A DNA stretch of 64,000 nt from Pectobacterium cacticida (GTDB taxonomy: Bacteria; Pseudomonadota; Gammaproteobacteria; Enterobacterales; Enterobacteriaceae): positions 1,240,001 through 1,304,000 of the forward strand of contig NZ_CP133656.1 of NCBI RefSeq assembly GCF_036885195.1. Direction: 5' to 3'. This document shows positions 15,490-24,890 of this stretch, one piece after another. How positions within the stretch are numbered: position 1 is the first letter of the stretch; each line of letters starts with the position of its first letter. Under the pieces are notes generated by a model, which saw nothing but the letters and a program-made list of their open reading frames with translations, ran no database searches and had not been told where the DNA came from. Both the position numbers and the translations under genes were made by a program.

Positions 15490-16656
15490 TCAGAACCCCT
15501 GAGAGCTCAAGGTCATCGTTAGCCCCACCACAGAGAACATGACGTAAATCAGAAACGCACCAATAGCGCCCGCGAGTCCGAATGTGAGCCAGCCACTCAG
15601 CGATCGGATCCGCTCCAGCGTAACGGGCATCTGCTCCTCTCCCCAATCCGTCAGCACATCCGCAATATCCCGGCTGGCACCGGCACGGCTGAGAAAAATG
15701 GCGCTTTCCCTGGACGGGAAGTCATAGCCACTCTCATAGAGCGCCAGCCCGAGATTGCGACCGCTACGCACCCGAAACGCCGCCGCATCAAGGCGTGCAA
15801 CCAGCCACGGTGAAGCATGCTTACTGAGTGTATTCAGGACTTCCAGGGGCAACATACCCGCTTTCAGCAACGAGCCGGCGCTGAGCATAAACAGCGCGCC
15901 CTGCAACGTAGAGTAGACTGACCAGGGAGGAATAAACTCAAGAACGCGGCGACGAATAACGCCCCCTCGCTTCGGCATATTGCGAATAATACGGATGGTG
16001 ATAAGGCAGATAACGAAACACAGTATGGCGCCGTGCTCTTGCATTCCTCTGCTGACGCTGTTCAATATGATGATATGTAACGTCCAGCGATCCTCAGGAA
16101 TAAGCTTTGACATTGCCGGCAATAGATATTGCGAAACGCCGTAGAGGATCCCCGGAACAGCGCACGCCACCATGCCCATTTGGCCTAATGCTGGCACCAT
16201 GGCGCTGCGAATTTGCCGAATGTACCTCAGCAGGCTAATGGATTGGTCTAGCGCTTCAGACATATCGCCCGAGACATTTCCGACACGAAAAAGTACAGCT
16301 TCCAATGGCGAACACCACGCAGCCAGGACATCTTCCAGCGTAGCTATTTGATCCCGGGGACCAGGCAACCCGATTTCACCGAAGGTACGTTTACTGACCG
16401 CATCGCCCAATTGCTGGCACAGCAGGCTACCGCGATTACGCCGTTTTCCGTTATCGCTGTAGATATCGTGCATAATGTCGAAAATCTCTGCCGGCGGTAT
16501 CCCCATTCGCCAGTACGTACGAACCATCTGCCAAAACTTAATCCGTTCCCTCAGCCAAAATGTCCGGCGCATCAAGGGGGGCCACGTCACAGATAAAACC
16601 AGAAAGACACCCAGTACCGGAAATACACAGAATGTCGATATCAGCAATATCACCAT
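15490..16656 (-). CDS. pilR: PilR inner-membrane platform protein (T2SS-F family)
   Basis: Integral membrane platform of the pilus assembly machine, homologous to GspF/PilC. The 388-residue protein has the duplicated T2SSF layout: soluble helical parts around residues 40-150 and 240-340, three to four membrane segments, and an LFMLSAGSLLKAGMLPLEVLNTLS repeat motif. It starts 2 bp after the pilQ stop, indicating tight coupling to its ATPase. Confidence 0.9.
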   Translation of the reverse strand: MVILLISTFCVFPVLGVFLVLSVTWPPLMRRTFWLRERIKFWQMVRTYWRMGIPPAEIFDIMHDIYSDNGKRRNRGSLLCQQLGDAVSKRTFGEIGLPGPRDQIATLEDVLAAWCSPLEAVLFRVGNVSGDMSEALDQSISLLRYIRQIRSAMVPALGQMGMVACAVPGILYGVSQYLLPAMSKLIPEDRWTLHIIILNSVSRGMQEHGAILCFVICLITIRIIRNMPKRGGVIRRRVLEFIPPWSVYSTLQGALFMLSAGSLLKAGMLPLEVLNTLSKHASPWLVARLDAAAFRVRSGRNLGLALYESGYDFPSRESAIFLSRAGASRDIADVLTDWGEEQMPVTLERIRSLSGWLTFGLAGAIGAFLIYVMFSVVGLTMTLSSQGF

Positions 16657-16658
16657 GA

Positions 16659-18215
16659 CTACGCGCTCTCCGTAAAATCACGGTCTTCATCCGGATCCAT
16701 GCGCTCTGTCGCCATCACCAGGTCAGTTTTGCCAGCCAGCAACAGACGTCGTAAATGTTGTCCGCGGCTAAATCCGCCCGCCTGTAGCCAGCGTCGGCGC
16801 GCCACAAAACTGCCCTCATCTAGCCAGATTTTCATGATATGACGGTCGGGCCGCACGATTTCAGCGACGATGGTTCGACCGCTAATCCCCTGATTAATCT
16901 CAGTTCCCAGTAGGGATTTGGTGCACTCAGAACAGCCGTCAGGGTTACGAAAACGTAATTGCGTAAGCTCATCCTCAGTAAACATGCGTCTGGCCAGTGC
17001 CTGATGCGCAAGGGGGATCAACTGACGTTTAAGCGCGTCTGACCACGGCAAGGCGCAGGACGGACACAGCGTATTCACCAGCGTTTGAGCAATTAGCCCC
17101 CGAAAATAGGTCGGGTTGGCCAGCTCACGCGCATCAATGCCCCAGTTACGCATACGGTTCAGTGCATCCAGCGGATAGGTACAGTGGATACCGAACCAGC
17201 CTGGATGGCCACTAATCGCTGTTTCCAATGCAGCATACGCAGATGCATAATCACGAGACTCCCCGGTGTAAAGACCATCCGGATCTAGACGCATATTCAT
17301 CACCACACCGCCCGCCCAGGCTTCCCCGGCTTGATGAAAACTGAGATTATCGGTATCTACCGCACATTGGACTCCGCCCAAAATCAGCCCCTCGATCGGC
17401 GCCTCCTGGGTCATGAGGCTGACCTGAAAGTTATTTCTGGCCAGCCACCGACCCGCGAGGACCCGTTGCGTTGTCGATTTACCGGAGCCCGTGGTTCCGC
17501 AAAGCCCAATCAACCCCTGAGATGTCAGTTCAATTTCTTCCAGCACCGCTTCATGCTCCGGTTGATAACCCAGACTTTGCAGTGTTCTGATACGTCCGCG
17601 ATCGTCTTCAATTAGGCGCATCACCGCGAAAACGCCACCGTCATCGGTCGGACGATGGCTGTAGCGGGCTGCATACAGGTTCATGTCTGCCAGAAATTCC
17701 GGTTTAACGCGGCCGTCCTGAGCAACCCGCGGGTTGTATCCCTGGGATTTGGTGTCGCACATACTTTCCATCATGGTCGACAACAGTGTCCCACCTTCCT
17801 CAAAATCCGGTTCACGAATGGTGTACAGCAGCCCGTTGATCCGGGTGCGGATCCTGCTTCCCTGACGCTTATCGAGATGCACATGAATATCAGAGGCGTT
17901 CAGCGATATGACACTGCGAAACATCCGACGTACCTCGCGCTGTGCACCACTAATCCCCGCCTCCACATCATGCGTATTGACCAACCCGTCTTGACCCAGT
18001 TCGCTTTTCATCACAAATTCAGGCGGTAATGGCTTCAGACCGGCACGACGCAGCCCGGCAAACCAGCTAACAAACGCCGGTTCTTCACGAATTTCCCGGT
18101 TAACACGGACGCTCACTGACTCGTTATTCAGGCGCGTGAGCGCAATGTCATCGCTGTACTGCGCGGGGACACGGCAGGCCAAATCTGCATTGGCATTGAC
18201 TGATTGATTTTTCAT
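16659..18215 (-). CDS. pilQ: PilQ assembly ATPase (GspE/VirB11 superfamily)
   Basis: Cytoplasmic ATPase that powers thin-pilus assembly. In 518 residues it shows the ASDIHVH motif (107-113), the Walker A GTTGSGKST (240-248), an acidic Walker B-like LDPDGLYTGESRD, and a C-terminal tetracysteine zinc knuckle (LCPSCALPW and CSECTKS). The order is as in R64 PilQ. It is preceded by pilP (25 bp) and followed at 2 bp by pilR. Confidence 0.92.
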   Translation of the reverse strand: MKNQSVNANADLACRVPAQYSDDIALTRLNNESVSVRVNREIREEPAFVSWFAGLRRAGLKPLPPEFVMKSELGQDGLVNTHDVEAGISGAQREVRRMFRSVISLNASDIHVHLDKRQGSRIRTRINGLLYTIREPDFEEGGTLLSTMMESMCDTKSQGYNPRVAQDGRVKPEFLADMNLYAARYSHRPTDDGGVFAVMRLIEDDRGRIRTLQSLGYQPEHEAVLEEIELTSQGLIGLCGTTGSGKSTTQRVLAGRWLARNNFQVSLMTQEAPIEGLILGGVQCAVDTDNLSFHQAGEAWAGGVVMNMRLDPDGLYTGESRDYASAYAALETAISGHPGWFGIHCTYPLDALNRMRNWGIDARELANPTYFRGLIAQTLVNTLCPSCALPWSDALKRQLIPLAHQALARRMFTEDELTQLRFRNPDGCSECTKSLLGTEINQGISGRTIVAEIVRPDRHIMKIWLDEGSFVARRRWLQAGGFSRGQHLRRLLLAGKTDLVMATERMDPDEDRDFTESA

Positions 18216-18240
18216 TGTTGAGCCCTCCTCATCATTTTCA

Positions 18241-18747
18241 TCACTGAGCGCCCCCTACGGGGATGGCCTGCCCATTACTGAGTTCGATGCTCCGTGCGGT
18301 AATGCGTTTCACTCGATTGTCGCTACCAGGCCAGATATCGCCTGGACGAAACACGATACGGCGACCATTAAATTCGGCGGCAGCACGTAGTGTGCCGTTT
18401 TCGCTCCATATTTCTTTCAAACGCGCCGCCGTGCTTACCCCTGCGCTTTTGCCCGCCGTCCCCATTCCAACGCCAGATGCCGATGAAGTCGAAGGAAGTA
18501 AAATATCGGGTCGATTCTTCAGCGCTTGTCCTTTCAGGCGGCTTTCTGCCAGCGCGTTCTGCGCATCTTGTTTCGCCTGCTGCGCTTTTAATAAATCAAT
18601 TTCCAGCTCGACGGCTCTCAGCGTATCGACCGTCGGCTCATCAGAAACCAAGACACCCTCGGAAGGAATGGGACTGATTTCCGTCATATCAGAAGCCAAT
18701 ACCGATGCCGTAAACAGCAACGGAAACAGGAAAAAAACTTTCATCAT
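18241..18747 (-). CDS. pilP: PilP pilus biogenesis protein
   Basis: I trim the start to the ATG at 18747, within the ATGATG overlapping the pilO stop; the longer frame runs antisense-like through pilO. The 168-residue product has a signal peptide (MMKVFFLFPLLFTASVLASDM), a helical stretch (residues ~40-75) and a small C-terminal beta domain (NGRRIVFRPGDIWPGSDNRVKRI, ending VGGAQ), the usual layout of PilP/GspC-like homology-region domains that link platform and secretin. Confidence 0.88.
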   Translation of the reverse strand: MMKVFFLFPLLFTASVLASDMTEISPIPSEGVLVSDEPTVDTLRAVELEIDLLKAQQAKQDAQNALAESRLKGQALKNRPDILLPSTSSASGVGMGTAGKSAGVSTAARLKEIWSENGTLRAAAEFNGRRIVFRPGDIWPGSDNRVKRITARSIELSNGQAIPVGGAQ

Positions 18748-20069
18748 GGTGCATTTCCTTCTGGTGCAACGCTGTTCTGGGCACGACTGTACGCCGTTCC
18801 ATCCCATGACCAGGTCAATGACCGCCCTTCCAATGTCAGCCCGACACGCGTCAGACGAAGTCCCGCGGCTGACAAGCCAGCCAGTTGAAAGGAGGGCGCT
18901 AAACGGGAGGTATGAGAAAAGGCAAACGCACTCCAGTCCTGGATCCATATGACCTTTTCATCCGCCGGTATTGATGTGGGCGGAACACTCTGGAGTGAGG
19001 GGGGAATACCTCGGGACTGAAAGAAACTCAGCAACTGCCGACGAAGAGATTCACTCTCAATCACGCGATCGTCACCGCCCCCAGGAAGAGCGGGATAGGA
19101 CCACGCAATTTGCGCAGAATCCCCACTCTCATCAATCAAGACAACCGGTGAGCCCGAGAGAGATTTCGTGGCCTGGATCAGGCGGTCAACCGTCGCCAGT
19201 CGATTATCTTTTTCCCGTACCCATGTCGTCATGACACCGTCAGCCCGGCAATCTGCTGAGGATAATGGCCAAAAACCCAACTTCAGGGGAAGTCCACCGA
19301 GCTTACGCTCGCAGACCGTTAACAACGTTTGAGCTGATGGTTGCACGACCCACGGATGGGGTAATACGCGTTTTTCTTTTTGAGAAGGCTCGCTATCTCC
19401 CGCCGCCATCGCGACCAGCTTGGCTTTTGCCGCCTGAGCCTGACGGGCAGACCAGTGTTGCCAGTATTGCACGCCCCACATTCCCGCAATGCCGACAGCA
19501 AACAGCACTGGCACACTAACTAATAACGCACGTTGTATTCTTGCTGGGCACGTTAATCGATAACGCGCAGGCCAGTCTCGACGGCGGCGCGGCAGAATAT
19601 CGGCAGGCACAGCCGGCGCTTCAGGTGTAGAGGCGACATTCCATCCCGTACTGGGTGTTGGGGTGAGCGCAATAAATTCATTGGTGATGGCGAGCATATC
19701 GTCGCGTGTACCGCAGATGTCACCGTTAAGGGCCGGAATACCACTGATAGTCGCCAGGAAAACGTATTCATCGTCACCGAGCTGAACAACACCATACCCA
19801 TTTTCCCCCGTCCAGTTCGTCGCCAGTGCGGCCAGTGACCACAACCGCCCAGTTCGCCACGGGCAAGTTCCTGTCACCGCTGGCGCACCAGTATGGATAT
19901 CGGCAGTCTGACTCCTATCGGAAGTCTGATTCCCCTTGTTACGCCCACGAACGGGGGTGAGTTTCAGGGACAACACATCGCGGCCAAACCGCCGGGGGCG
20001 ATTCTCCGCCATCGGTTCCCAGCGCAACCCGGCAATCAGGCCACCGTTTTCATGAGGAACTATAATCAC
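18744..20069 (-). CDS. pilO: PilO pilus biogenesis protein
   Basis: A 441-residue bitopic protein: N-terminal cytoplasmic part with YGVVQLGDDEYVFLATISG, one membrane segment at about 178-200 (ALLVSVPVLFAVGIAGMWGV) and a periplasmic C-terminal part. This is the R64-type PilO fold (pilin accessory protein, PilO family), distinct from Pseudomonas PilO. It presumably bridges the inner-membrane platform and PilN. It lies 10 bp downstream of pilN and overlaps pilP. Confidence 0.88.
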   Translation of the reverse strand: MIIVPHENGGLIAGLRWEPMAENRPRRFGRDVLSLKLTPVRGRNKGNQTSDRSQTADIHTGAPAVTGTCPWRTGRLWSLAALATNWTGENGYGVVQLGDDEYVFLATISGIPALNGDICGTRDDMLAITNEFIALTPTPSTGWNVASTPEAPAVPADILPRRRRDWPARYRLTCPARIQRALLVSVPVLFAVGIAGMWGVQYWQHWSARQAQAAKAKLVAMAAGDSEPSQKEKRVLPHPWVVQPSAQTLLTVCERKLGGLPLKLGFWPLSSADCRADGVMTTWVREKDNRLATVDRLIQATKSLSGSPVVLIDESGDSAQIAWSYPALPGGGDDRVIESESLRRQLLSFFQSRGIPPSLQSVPPTSIPADEKVIWIQDWSAFAFSHTSRLAPSFQLAGLSAAGLRLTRVGLTLEGRSLTWSWDGTAYSRAQNSVAPEGNAP

Positions 20070-20079
20070 GGTATTGCCC

Positions 20080-21744
20080 TCACATCAGCACCGGCGTAAC
20101 GGCGATAATCAGGGTGACATCATCCGACTCACTGGATTTTCCCCCGCCGGCTACCGTGACATCAGGATGAATCGTCCCTTCCCGGGTCGACGTCAGGTTG
20201 CGCGAGTTATAACCGCTGACGATCAACGTCTGATTAGGCTTCAGATTGAATCGTTCACTTAAGCTACGTACCGTGGTATAGGGCATCTCCATTTTGGTTC
20301 TGCCGTCTTCAGAGGACTCACGGCGTAGCTGTGCCGGATCGGAGTGACTGAAGTTAAATTGCAACTGGATATCCCCTTCATCGCGAATATCCGGCAATAG
20401 CGTCATCTGCGTCCCCGTAGTGATACTGCCAGGCTCCATGTCAGTTGTGGCATAGTTCTCAGACACGGTTGTTTTCTGATTTCTCAGATAAACCATCTGA
20501 CCTGCGATTTGAAATGGTGCTGGCACAAGATTGGTCGTTGTCGCTTCATGCGACATTACAACAGACACTTTGCCTTGCGTTTCCAGTGCATGAAGCAGTG
20601 CTGTCGTGCCCGCAAACTTGCCATTCAGTACATTAAAACCGGCAGAAGAAATCGCCGTCGTGGCTGTTGGTGTGCCTGCTAAGGTCATACCAAAGCGATC
20701 TAGACGATTCGCAACAACCGACCAGTCCAGTGACGTCTGGCTGGCACTTTTACGCTGAACCGAATAGACGCTGACCATCAACTTGACCATTTTGTTCATA
20801 CGTACATTCAGACTGTCGATATAGGTCTCAACACGGTCCAGCACCTGCGGAACATCCGTAACAACCAACTCTCCCGTAGAACCCGACAGATGCCAGGTGC
20901 CGGAGGGGCTGATCATTGATTTGACTGATTCGGCAATATCATTGTGAATTTTGCTTTCCAGCTTAACGCTCGTGCTCTGTCCTGAGTTCTGACTGCCACT
21001 GACCGAACTGTTATCACCACCGGCCGTTGAACTGCTGGTCCCCGTCAAGTTAGAGTTCATCGCCGTTTCGGCATTGAGGACCTTAAGACGGTAAGTTCGC
21101 GTATCCAGGTAATACAGCACTATCTGATTATTTTCGAATTTCCAGCTAAGCCCCGAACGCGAGGTAATTTGGTCCAGTGCCCTGCCTAGGGGCTCCCCCT
21201 CCCAACTGATATCCGTAATCAGTCCCGCACTGATATTTGGCGAAAACGACGAGGTAGATGTAACGCCGCCAATACTGGCAAGCGCTGGACGTCCTCCGTT
21301 ATCGGGACGAGGAAGTACTCCCTGGATAGCGCGTGTTGCACCGCCCCCCTGCGATGCCGCCCCCCCGGACAACACGCTCATGGCATCAGGTGTTATCACC
21401 ACCGGGAAGCCGCAACTACGCGTAATACGTTGCCCGACTTCATACAGAGACAAGCTGCCATCGATATTCAATGTCAGGGTGCAGGGGGGTAACTTGAACT
21501 GCTGTGCACGTGTACTGACGCGGATCGGACGGGGATTAACCCAGGGCTCATCAACCCAGATGAGAGACGGTGACGAGGGTTTCGTACGCGATAATCCATG
21601 TAACTGTTCAGCCGTGCTGATATCACGCCTGGCCTGCTCATCAGTATGACGGAAGCCCTGTGTCGCACACCCGGCCAGAAGACTGGAAACAAACAGTGCC
21701 AGCAGAGTACGTCGACAAGGCAAATGACGGGAAAATGGCTGCAT
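20080..21744 (-). CDS. pilN: PilN outer-membrane secretin lipoprotein
   Basis: Forms the outer-membrane channel for the pilus. The signal peptide ends in a lipobox (SSLLAGC, Cys26). The 554-residue protein has a Ser/Gly-rich low-complexity linker (around 235-265, near GGDNSSVSGSQNSGQS) and a C-terminal secretin domain with VPAPFQIAGQMVYLRNQKTT and an RFNLKPNQTLIVSGY-type end. Length and order match R64 PilN. It starts 9 bp after pilM. Confidence 0.92.
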   Translation of the reverse strand: MQPFSRHLPCRRTLLALFVSSLLAGCATQGFRHTDEQARRDISTAEQLHGLSRTKPSSPSLIWVDEPWVNPRPIRVSTRAQQFKLPPCTLTLNIDGSLSLYEVGQRITRSCGFPVVITPDAMSVLSGGAASQGGGATRAIQGVLPRPDNGGRPALASIGGVTSTSSFSPNISAGLITDISWEGEPLGRALDQITSRSGLSWKFENNQIVLYYLDTRTYRLKVLNAETAMNSNLTGTSSSTAGGDNSSVSGSQNSGQSTSVKLESKIHNDIAESVKSMISPSGTWHLSGSTGELVVTDVPQVLDRVETYIDSLNVRMNKMVKLMVSVYSVQRKSASQTSLDWSVVANRLDRFGMTLAGTPTATTAISSAGFNVLNGKFAGTTALLHALETQGKVSVVMSHEATTTNLVPAPFQIAGQMVYLRNQKTTVSENYATTDMEPGSITTGTQMTLLPDIRDEGDIQLQFNFSHSDPAQLRRESSEDGRTKMEMPYTTVRSLSERFNLKPNQTLIVSGYNSRNLTSTREGTIHPDVTVAGGGKSSESDDVTLIIAVTPVLM

Positions 21745-21753
21745 TTTCTTCTC

Positions 21754-22200
21754 TCAGTTGATGTATACCAGGGAGCCTTCCGAGACGCTGGCAGGCAATG
21801 AAATCGACCAGGGAGCCGGTTCGACCAGCGTGGTGACGCCGCCCCGTTCAAAACGGGCCAGCAATCTGGACTCACGCGAATACTCACGCAACGTGCTGGC
21901 CAGCCCTGGCACCTCACGGGTCCATACAATGATCCGTCCGTTATATTCGGTGCAGTGAATCTCCTGCGTGTCCGCCAGTCCCGGCACAGGAAGTGAATCT
22001 GCGGGACGAAGTCCGGGACACAGAGAAAGTACCGGTTTACCCTGGGCCTTTAACATGCCCAGGGCATTGGCAGTCTGCAGCATCTGGCGTGCCGTGGCGG
22101 TTTCGATGACGATATCGTTCTGCACACCCACGGGAGCACGCCAGCTCTGGTACCCACCGACCAGGACTAACAACGCCATTAACACCAGCATGCCCTGCAT
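21754..22200 (-). CDS. pilM: PilM pilus biogenesis protein
   Basis: A 148-residue protein with an N-terminal membrane anchor (MQGMLVLMALLVLVGGYQSW) and a periplasmic domain, as for the R64-type PilM family (not the actin-like PilM of type IVa pili). Its exact function is not established. The ATG overlaps the pilL stop as TAATG. Confidence 0.85.
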   Translation of the reverse strand: MQGMLVLMALLVLVGGYQSWRAPVGVQNDIVIETATARQMLQTANALGMLKAQGKPVLSLCPGLRPADSLPVPGLADTQEIHCTEYNGRIIVWTREVPGLASTLREYSRESRLLARFERGGVTTLVEPAPWSISLPASVSEGSLVYIN

Positions 22201-23540
22201 TACTTCAGCCCCGTTTTAAGTGGTTTATCAGACACCACCACCACACACTGACTGCGGTTGGCGAGGCCGTAGAGCGGGGTATCGACCCGCTCAGGTCCAT
22301 ATAAATAAAAAATGCGGTTCACGAATTCATCGAAACTGCCATGGATGACCAGACGAGGCGGCAGCGGATAATCGACATTAATCGGCCAAACAACGGCCCA
22401 TTTTCCGCCATAGGGGCAATCCACCGTAGCAGCCGTCCGCGTCAAAAACTCACGTAACGTAGTGGTGCCGGGATCTGCTTTCCAGACGGGGGTAATGACC
22501 GGTGCAGGTTTGGCCTCAGAAGCCAGGGGTTTAGTGGGCGCGGGCGCAGGAACGGACACCATTGGCGCATGCACATCGGTTGCCGCGCTCACTTTAGACG
22601 GTGTCGAAAGTAATTTTGTCGTGTCTTCTTTTTTCGGCAGCTGCGCAACGGGCGCCAGTGGCAATGCCGTTGTCGGCCCCGGCATTGTTTTAGCGGCGGG
22701 AGCCGACGCCACTGAAGGTTTGAGTGATGATGTCACGGACGGCGCTGTTTTAGCAGCCACAGGCGGCGTCGAAACAGAGGCAGAAAATACCGGTTTATTT
22801 GCAGTAACCTGAGCATCCGTTCCCGGGGCAGAAGGTTTACTCCCTGTCACCGCCGGTGAAAGCGTTGTCAGGGTTGGGACAGGTAACGGCTGACTGTCTG
22901 CTTTTAACATTCCGGCGGTTGTCGTCGCCTGGCTACTCGTTCCGGTAAAGGGGTTAGCGGAGGGGTGAGGCGGAACCGCTGGTTTGACGGGGGTGACAGG
23001 CAATGCGGCGGTGGCGACAGGAGTAAATGAACGGTATTCATCGCGCAGCACAAAGCAAATTTCCCTGTTTACATCATCGACACGCAGTCGCCAGGCAGGG
23101 CCGGCGACTATCTGCAATGCCTCGCTGAGACGAACCGGGCCGATGTTACGTTGCACACCAGGCAACGGGCGCTCAAGCAGTTCAGAAAACGTGGATGACG
23201 TTGAGGGGCACAGCGAATAGCCAGACTCTAACAACAAATACCGAAACCCATCCCCCACGCTGCGTACCAGTTGCGGCGGCATGGTGATGTCTATCACCTG
23301 ATTGAGAGGATCACGTTGTGAATCCGCTGGGCGGGTGCTGACCAGTGTGTAACGGTCATAACGCACGACTTCAGGTGAGCGATGTTGATAAATATCGTTC
23401 ACTCTGGGAGATACGGATACGTTCTGACGGGGAGCTGAGGACGTTTTTGTCTGTTGAGCACATCCAGCGACCAACATTGCAGCAGCAGACAAGCATGCCA
23501 GCATTGGCGTATTTAGGGGGTGCCGTATAGGTCTTGTCAT
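22200..23540 (-). CDS. pilL: PilL lipoprotein with TIGR03748-like N-terminal domain
   Basis: First gene of the thin-pilus operon. A lipobox (AAMLVAGC, Cys27) predicts an outer-membrane lipoprotein. Residues ~90-175 (VGDGFRYLLLESGYSLCPS, RLSEALQIVAGPAWRLRVDD, CFVLRDEYR) form the conserved PilL/TIGR03748 domain seen in SPI-7-type ICEs. A Pro/Ala/Thr-rich spacer of about 170 residues follows, then a C-terminal domain (PYGGKWAVVWPINVDYPLPPRL) resembling the TcpQ/STN-type region that engages secretins. A diverged fragment of a second pilL lies at 54955-55297. The ~95 bp upstream should hold the operon promoter. Confidence 0.92.
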   Translation of the reverse strand: MTRPIRHPLNTPMLACLSAAAMLVAGCAQQTKTSSAPRQNVSVSPRVNDIYQHRSPEVVRYDRYTLVSTRPADSQRDPLNQVIDITMPPQLVRSVGDGFRYLLLESGYSLCPSTSSTFSELLERPLPGVQRNIGPVRLSEALQIVAGPAWRLRVDDVNREICFVLRDEYRSFTPVATAALPVTPVKPAVPPHPSANPFTGTSSQATTTAGMLKADSQPLPVPTLTTLSPAVTGSKPSAPGTDAQVTANKPVFSASVSTPPVAAKTAPSVTSSLKPSVASAPAAKTMPGPTTALPLAPVAQLPKKEDTTKLLSTPSKVSAATDVHAPMVSVPAPAPTKPLASEAKPAPVITPVWKADPGTTTLREFLTRTAATVDCPYGGKWAVVWPINVDYPLPPRLVIHGSFDEFVNRIFYLYGPERVDTPLYGLANRSQCVVVVSDKPLKTGLK

Positions 23541-23635
23541 CAGTCTCCACCGTCGTTTAAGAGAAATCTCAAAATCAGGTGGTTATTCTGCCGACACGCC
23601 CAAACAGGACAACGCTAAACTAAAAACGTGCTCAG

Positions 23636-23665
23636 AAAAGAAAAACGCTGACCGAAGCCAGCGTT
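23636..23665 (-). terminator. Terminator after the DUF4160-DUF2442 gene pair
   Basis: Hairpin AACGCTG-ACCGAAGC-CAGCGTT, followed on the minus strand by TTTTCTTTT. It sits about 25 bp after the DUF2442 stop and isolates the pil operon from upstream transcription. A near-identical terminator occurs at 24311-24339. Confidence 0.75.
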
Positions 23666-23689
23666 ACATTATTGGATTAATAAAAATAA

Positions 23690-23938
23690 TCATGCTGCAT
23701 GGTGAGGGCGATGGGTAACATCGCCACGGCCATCAAGCAAACCTTCAACAGAAATATCTTCATCAAGATTATCCCAGTGAATACCACGGGGACTCAGTTC
23801 ATAGTTATTCCGTTCCGCTTCTGTTGCATGCAACAATCTGGGAAACCAGGCTAACGGAACCCCCAAGGTACGAGCATCACTCAGCTCTACCCACATGTTG
23901 AATTCATCGAAACAAACTTTCTTAGCTGAAATAGTCAT
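23690..23938 (-). CDS. DUF2442 domain protein (toxin-antitoxin-like partner)
   Basis: About 82 residues from the ATG at 23938 (MTISAKKVCFDEFNMWVELS; ARTLGVPLAWFPRLLHAT), the clear DUF2442 pattern. DUF2442 genes often pair with DUF4160 genes, and such pairs are regarded as toxin-antitoxin-like; DUF2442 is the presumed antitoxin (inference). It overlaps the upstream DUF4160 gene by 17 bp, as expected for a co-translated pair. Confidence 0.8.
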   Translation of the reverse strand: MTISAKKVCFDEFNMWVELSDARTLGVPLAWFPRLLHATEAERNNYELSPRGIHWDNLDEDISVEGLLDGRGDVTHRPHHAA

Positions 23939-24164
23939 TCCAGGCCTCCAGAAATGACGCTTTGTTAGTATCAATAATTTCGGAGAGTTCTTTCAACACT
24001 CGAGCATTAAACCCATCATTTCGAGCAAGTTCAACCTCTGGCATTAACCAGAATTTGGCCTCCGCGCCTGAACCTCGGACATGGATATGTGCTGGCTCCA
24101 AGGGGTTGCCTTCATTCGAGTAGAAGAAAAATGTAAAACCTCTAAACCTCAGTATCACTGGCAT
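23922..24164 (-). CDS. DUF4160 domain protein (putative toxin partner)
   Basis: About 80 residues from the ATG at 24164. The sequence MPVILRFRGFTFFFYSNEGN, then PAHIHVRGSGAEAKFWL and ELSEIIDTNKASFLEAWNDYF, is the DUF4160 signature (conserved HIHV). The five-codon longer frame is possible. It sits upstream of, and overlaps, its DUF2442 partner; the pair lies between the pil and replication modules where it could stabilise the ICE. Toxicity is not demonstrated for this sequence. Confidence 0.8.
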   Translation of the reverse strand: MPVILRFRGFTFFFYSNEGNPLEPAHIHVRGSGAEAKFWLMPEVELARNDGFNARVLKELSEIIDTNKASFLEAWNDYFS

Positions 24165-24310
24165 CGGCGTACCTTTCATTACGTTGGATTATGGTGAATA
24201 AAAATGCGCCAGTCAAACCTGAGACAAGTATTGCGACACACTGACTCTCCCGTTGAAATAGGTAAAAAGGCGATTATTCTGCCGATAAGCAAGACTAAAA
24301 CGTACGCACA

Positions 24311-24339
24311 AAAGAAAAACGCTGACCGGAGCCAGCGTT
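24311..24339 (-). terminator. Terminator after the DUF29 gene
   Basis: Hairpin AACGCTG-ACCGGAGC-CAGCGTT with a T-rich tail on the minus strand, about 25 bp after the DUF29 stop. The preceding ~45 bp (from GATTATTCTGCCGA) also resemble 23580-23640, so terminator and flank were duplicated together. Confidence 0.75.
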
Positions 24340-24365
24340 AGTGTCCCATAGCTACACGGGAAAAG

Positions 24366-24803
24366 TTAATTTGGCCAGAATTCGGAATACAACACCTCTT
24401 CTACCGTCCAGATTTGTTCGTCCGGCAGGTTTTCAAGATGGGTTTCATCCGCAGCAATAGCCACAGCTTTAGACCAGATCACATCATACCAATCAGGGTC
24501 ATTCAGTTTGGTTTTCAGGCTGGGAGATTCTTTCAGCGCATACGCAACATCTTTGCGCTGCGCTTTGATCGTCTTTTCCCAGCTCGAACCACGGCGTTCA
24601 GGTTGATATTTCCATTTCAGCAGGTGAGCAATCAAGACAGCCATGCGGCTTGCCAGCTCCCTTTGTTCGCTCTTACCCACGTCTGCAATCTCCTCCGCGA
24701 TATTTTCACGGTCGATCTCTGAAAATTTACCGGAGCGTAAGAGAGCTGCTTGTTCGCTAGCCCAGGCGACAACATCAGTCTCGTATCGAGTATGTGTAGT
24801 CAT
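24366..24803 (-). CDS. DUF29 family protein
   Basis: A 145-residue helical protein with YETDVVAWASEQAALLRSGK, IDRENIAEEIADVGKSEQREL and LIAHLLKWKYQPERRGSSW, the unmistakable DUF29 signature. Function unknown; the family is widespread in cyanobacteria and on mobile DNA in proteobacteria. It stands alone between two terminators. Confidence 0.88.
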   Translation of the reverse strand: MTTHTRYETDVVAWASEQAALLRSGKFSEIDRENIAEEIADVGKSEQRELASRMAVLIAHLLKWKYQPERRGSSWEKTIKAQRKDVAYALKESPSLKTKLNDPDWYDVIWSKAVAIAADETHLENLPDEQIWTVEEVLYSEFWPN

Positions 24804-24857
24804 TTTTACCTCCGTAAGATCACAGACAAAGTAAGTGTTTCACTAAGTCTGTCATGT

Positions 24858-24885
24858 AAAAAAGCACCAGTCAAAGACTGGTGCA
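24858..24885 (-). terminator. Terminator after ssb
   Basis: Perfect hairpin GCACCAGT-CAAAG-ACTGGTGC followed on the minus strand by six T, a few bases after the ssb stop. Confidence 0.85.
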
Positions 24886-24890
24886 TGTGT

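Noticed and set aside
18263..18952. 229-codon plus-strand ORF antisense to pilP/pilO
   Set aside because: Shadow of two firmly identified pil genes on the other strand.
22462..22812. Plus-strand ORF antisense to pilL
   Set aside because: Mirror of the Pro/Ala-rich pilL linker; low complexity.
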